Shown: positions 60,470-64,000 of the stretch, piece after piece | How the letters are laid out: each line of letters begins with the position of its first letter | Position numbering within the stretch: the first letter of the stretch is position 1 | Origin: Pyrus communis | Taxonomy: Eukaryota > Streptophyta > Magnoliopsida > Rosales > Rosaceae | DNA length: 64,000 nucleotides | Reading direction: 5' to 3' | Assembly: GCF_963583255.1 (NCBI RefSeq) | Contig: NC_084811.1 | Location: 18,432,088 to 18,496,087 of the forward strand | Notes under the pieces: model-generated | Seen by the model: the letters and a program-made list of their open reading frames with translations, nothing else | Databases searched by the model: none | Told to the model about the DNA's origin: nothing | Made by a program: the position numbers and the translations under genes

Positions 60470-60753
60470 AATTAACTTGACACATAAATTAAACCCTATT
60501 TGTGACAATTGTAGTATATATGCAAGTAGGGATCGTTCTAAATCGGGGATTAACTAGGGATGCTAATCAACTCAAATATGACTCTAAAACACTAAACTAG
60601 ACTCTATAAACTCAAAACTAACTTAAAACACTCAAAACAGCAACAAATAATAAAAAAGACTCAATTCTAGACCTAACAAGTTATTTGGACGAATTCTAAC
60701 TAACTTAGACTCAAAACACTAAATTGGACAGATTTAAACACTTTTCTAACTAA
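60470..60753 (-). mobile_element. LTR-end fragment related to the young LARD element
   Basis: On the - strand the motifs AACGATCCCTACTTG, ACTACAATTGTCA and AGGGTTTAATTTATG occur in the same order and spacing as at 16317-16370 in the young element. Further in, TTAGTTAGAAA and TTTTGAGTC also match. The fragment is clearly diverged and is cut by the hAT element at 60754. Confidence 0.7.
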
Positions 60754-60774
60754 TAGGGGTGGGTTCGGTTCCGT

Positions 60775-60890
60775 TCGATTCGGTTTTTTGCCAAAACCGG
60801 AAACCGAACCGAAATTACTGTTCGGTTCGGTTCGGTTCGGTTTGTGTTCGGTTCGGTTTTTCTCGGTTCGGTTTCGGCCCGGTTCGGTTT
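60775..60890. repeat. GGTTC/CCGAA subterminal repeats of the hAT element
   Basis: Many copies of GGTTCGGTTC and its complement, ended by a T run (60889-60904). Such repeats near the ends of hAT elements can bind transposase. Confidence 0.7.
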
Positions 60891-61302
60891 TTTTTTTTTT
60901 TTTTCTTCTCTTCCAAGTAGCTAAAAAAAATTGTATGAAACCAACTTGCAGCCATTTTGTAATAAGTCCCATTTCAACATAATCGTCAAAATAAGCATTC
61001 CAAAATTTCTAATATAATCATTCAAAGACAATGAAATAATCATTCAAATTTCTAATATAATCATCCAAATTTCTAATATAATCATTCAAACATAATCGTC
61101 AAAGACAATGAAAATAAACATTCAATTCAAAGTTCAATTATAATCAAATGTTCCAAAGTCCAAAGTTAAATAAACATCAAAGTTCAAAGCTTCCAAAAGT
61201 CCAAACTTAAAATAAACATCAAAGTTCAAAGCTTCCAAAACTCTTCTTATGCCTTAATGGTATGAGAGTGATCCACCAACTTTTTCAATGATAATTTGCT
61301 TG

Positions 61303-63805
61303 CTAATGCTTGGGTGGCTTAGGGGGCAACATATCACCTTTTTTTGAACTTCCACTTGCCATTTCTACATACAAATAATAAAAGAAAAGATATTAATTAA
61401 AATATTATTTAAAATAATCTAACAAAATCAAATGCAATAAATAAAATTACCTTTCTCAACTTCTTCACAAAACTCCATCTCCTCAATGGTTGGCTCATGA
61501 TGTAATGCAACATGAATGGACCTAAGCCAATTTTGAGTACATATCAAAGCCTCCACCATTTTTGGACTTAAAGAACTACGATATGGATCAATTATCCGTC
61601 CACTTGTACTAAAGGAGGATTCCGAAGCAATGGTTGATATGGGAATAGCTAAGATCTCTCTTGCAACACGTGCCAAAATAGGGTACTTAGAAACCCCATT
61701 CACTCTCCACCAATTCAATACATCAAAGTTCTCCTCTTCTTCTCCTTCATTAGGATCGGAAAGATACTTGTCAACATCATTATGCACAACCCGGGCTCTC
61801 TTTGCTTTTCTCATTTCACTTTTTACTTTCAACTTTCTTTCTATTTCGGTCATGCTTGATGAAAAGTCTCCACTTGTCGTTTGAGAACTACCACCACCAC
61901 TTATACTTTGTTGTGTACTCAAAGACATATTTTCATGAATCTTGTAAAGATCAATCAATAAGTCCTTCACCCCATTTGTGGCACTTTCAACCTTTTCTTC
62001 ATCCTCACCAAATTGTATCTCAAAATAATCAACAACTTTATCTAATTTGTGGCGAGGATCAAGCACAAGTGCTATAAAAAGATATTGATTCATGTCCTTA
62101 AGTGAACCCCAATACTTGTCATATTTTTCTTGCATCAACTTGGAGATCATAGACAAAAGTTCATCATCTTTGTTTTCATGCAAGAGACTTTTGATCTTAA
62201 ACAAATCACCAAAAGTAGTATGAACGGTTGGAGTATTAGAACAACATACTTTTAAAGTGACTTCATAAAAAGGTCTCAAAAAGATTGCAAATATCCCCGC
62301 CTCACTCCAATCATCCATCGAAGGTGGCCCCTCCCTCATATTATCATGATTGTCTTTAACAAAGTACGGAAGGTAATGACCATCATCTACCTTTAATCTA
62401 TCAAAAGCCATCTTGAACTTTAAAGCCGATTCCAACATTAAAAATGTGGAATTCCACCTAGTAGGGACATCCAAAATCACAAGCCCTTTGCTCTCTATTC
62501 TCACTTTCTCAACACACCTTTTAAAGCTTTCCAACCTTTGAGGGGAAGATCTTACGTACCTAACTGCATTACGAATGCTTTGTATAGCCGTATTCAACAA
62601 TTTTATCCCATCATTCACAACCAAATTGAGGATATGAGCAACACACCTCATATGCAAATATTTTCCATCATGCAAGAGTACATTAGGAATCCCCCACCCA
62701 CTTATTCGGTGCACCAAGTCCCTTAAACCGGAATCATTTGCGGAAGCATTGTCAACCGTAATGGTTAACACCTTCTCTATACCTCACTCCACTAAACACT
62801 CCTCCAAAAGTTGAGCGATGGATTCTCCTTTATGATTTGGAATAACACAAAAATTCAAAATCTTTTTATGTAACATCCAATCATCATCAATAAAATGGGC
62901 GGTGAGAACCATATAATTGGTTTGTTGAATAGAAGTCCATGTGTCCGTTGTTAGACACACCCTAAATGTCTTCAATTGACCCTTCAATTTATCCTTTTCG
63001 GAATAAAACAAGCTAAGTACATCCTTAGCAATTGTCTTACGACTAGGCACTCTCCACATAGGACATGCTTGCATGCAAAAACGGCGAAAACCTTCTCCTT
63101 CAACAAAAGTAAAAGGCAACTCATCTATAATTATCATCTCAACACAAGCCTTAGTTACTTCTTGTTGAGAAAAACCTATAGCTTCCAACTTATCTTTCGT
63201 GCCGGCAAAGGTTAAGATCTTTTGCCTATTTGCGGCAAATATTTCCTTATTAGGACCGTAGCTTCTACATCTTGCTATATGGTTTCTTAAATTAGTTGTA
63301 CCATTTTTATCTGGGTCGGCCATATATGATTGAGCGCAATACTTGCACAACCCCTTAACTCTACCACCCTCAATTTTTCTTTCAAAGTGCTCCCAAACTT
63401 TAGACCTTTCATGACTTTTTAATGATTCCAAAATAGCTTCTTCTTTACTTACTTGGTCACTTTGGTCACCTTCTTTTGGAGTTGCATCGGCGGGATTTCC
63501 GGATCCACCAAGAGAACTAGGAGCTTGTCGAGGTGCCACCATGGTGTTTTGAGACGGAGTTGATTCACCAATGTACATCTAAAATAAGAGAATCATACAA
63601 TTAATTTTTCAAAGAAGAGATTCATTACAATTAATGAATTAATTATTAAACACAAGGGCAAAAGTAATAGAAAGATATGACTACTTACTTCCGATGGTAT
63701 ACTCGAAGATGAGTTTGTTTGATCATGAGGGCTATTTGATTTTGATCTCATTGAGTTTGAACTTGAGCTTGAGGCCCTTGAGACCTTTGACGCCTTTGCG
63801 TTCAT
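61303..63805 (-). pseudogene. hAT transposase (zinc-finger BED, RICESLEEPER-like), one in-frame stop
   Basis: Exons: 63689-63805, 61451-63578 and 61303-61364, with GT-AG introns and a continuous frame of 768 codons, interrupted only by a TGA at 62784-62786 (codon 304, between EECLVE and GIEKVLTITVD). Residues about 99-143 form a BED zinc finger, CKYC...HIARC (C117, C120, H139, C143). TTDTWTS and VDNASAND hold two catalytic acidic residues of the hAT core, and the C-terminal dimerisation region reads ARVAREILAIPISTIASESS, then FSTSGRIIDPYRSSL. Families normally have Trp at the stop position, so a single TGG-to-TGA change is likely. Either the protein is truncated, or this is an old domesticated-like or recently dead transposase. 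The Ser-rich first exon is short, which is usual. Confidence 0.85.
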
Positions 63806-64000
63806 CTAATTCACACAAAACAATAAGAGGATAGTAGTTAGTACTACAAACTTATACAAAAGTAAATGTTAATCAAAACTGGCAAGCACATTAGTAGAAA
63901 ACTAGCAAGCACATTATTATATCTTGAGAAGATGCAATTTCTGGTGTGACAAGGTTAGATCTGTCTAAAAGAAACTCTGTCAAATATATGCTGCATGGAT

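Larger units (their letters stand above)
60754..64000 (-). mobile_element. hAT transposon, left part within the window, right end beyond it
   Basis: The left terminus is TAGGGGTGGGTTCGG at 60754, followed by CGGTT-rich subterminal repeats (about 60775-60890). The transposase gene runs leftward from 63805. The other terminus is not reached by position 64000. The preceding eight bases, CTAACTAA, predict the target duplication at the far end. Confidence 0.75.

Noticed and set aside
60788..60982. A + strand ORF with Phe-rich and repeat content
   Set aside because: It covers hAT subterminal GGTTC repeats and a T run.
1..64000. CRISPR arrays, operons or other bacterial systems
   Set aside because: The window has spliced plant genes and plant retrotransposons; the repeat arrays seen are microsatellites, minisatellites and LTRs without regular unique spacers.

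Overview
This window reads as nuclear DNA of a flowering plant. It is AT-rich, its genes have introns with GT-AG borders and plant domain types, and more than half of it is transposable-element sequence. The repeat families (a Cassandra LTR, several MITE families, copia and gypsy LTRs with 5-bp target duplications) and the protein sequences fit a eudicot. Rosaceae, the apple/pear group, is my best guess. That placement rests on remembered family resemblance, not on a search.

Three genes look intact. (1) A type-A cytokinin response regulator (ARR8/ARR9-like, + strand, 23154-24833, five exons, 222 aa). (2) A plant-specific gene of unknown function with the A_thal_3526/PF09713 domain (+ strand, coding exons 33071-37342, six exons, 323 aa, with an intron in its 5' leader). 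(3) Plastid cystathionine beta-lyase of methionine synthesis (- strand, 49648-55763, thirteen exons, 472 aa). All exon borders were worked out by hand from splice sites and reading frame, and each model closes without a stop.

Layout: 1-3105 is the 3' end of a gypsy-type element with its 3' LTR. 3106-14375 is intergenic and holds a solo LTR (6268-8475, TSD ATTGG), a solo Cassandra LTR (10937-11210, TSD ATTTT), MITEs and simple repeats. 14376-22429 is a complete, very young non-autonomous LTR retrotransposon (TSD GAGCG) whose only long ORF is antisense. The response regulator follows directly. 25726-31300 is mostly MITEs plus a decayed Myb/SANT-type ORF, followed by the PF09713 gene. 38241-40286 holds three MITEs. 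40502-47398 is a dead NAC transcription-factor gene on the - strand, split by two separate retrotransposon insertions: a solo LTR (40945-42143, TSD GTAGT) and a whole copia element (42201-46697, TSD CTAGT). After an inverted-repeat element comes the cystathionine beta-lyase gene. 56013-60753 is a second decayed copia element with a solo LTR inside it (58310-59611, TSD ATGTT), plus an LTR fragment related to the young element. 60754 to the right edge is a hAT transposon whose transposase is intact apart from one in-frame TGA.

The three genes show no functional link to each other. The main story is the layered insertion history, which can be ordered from nesting and target-site duplications. 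I found no convincing tRNA, rRNA or microRNA gene and nothing of bacterial type. The best candidates for something little described are the antisense ORF of the young element, the twice-interrupted NAC gene and the one-stop hAT transposase.
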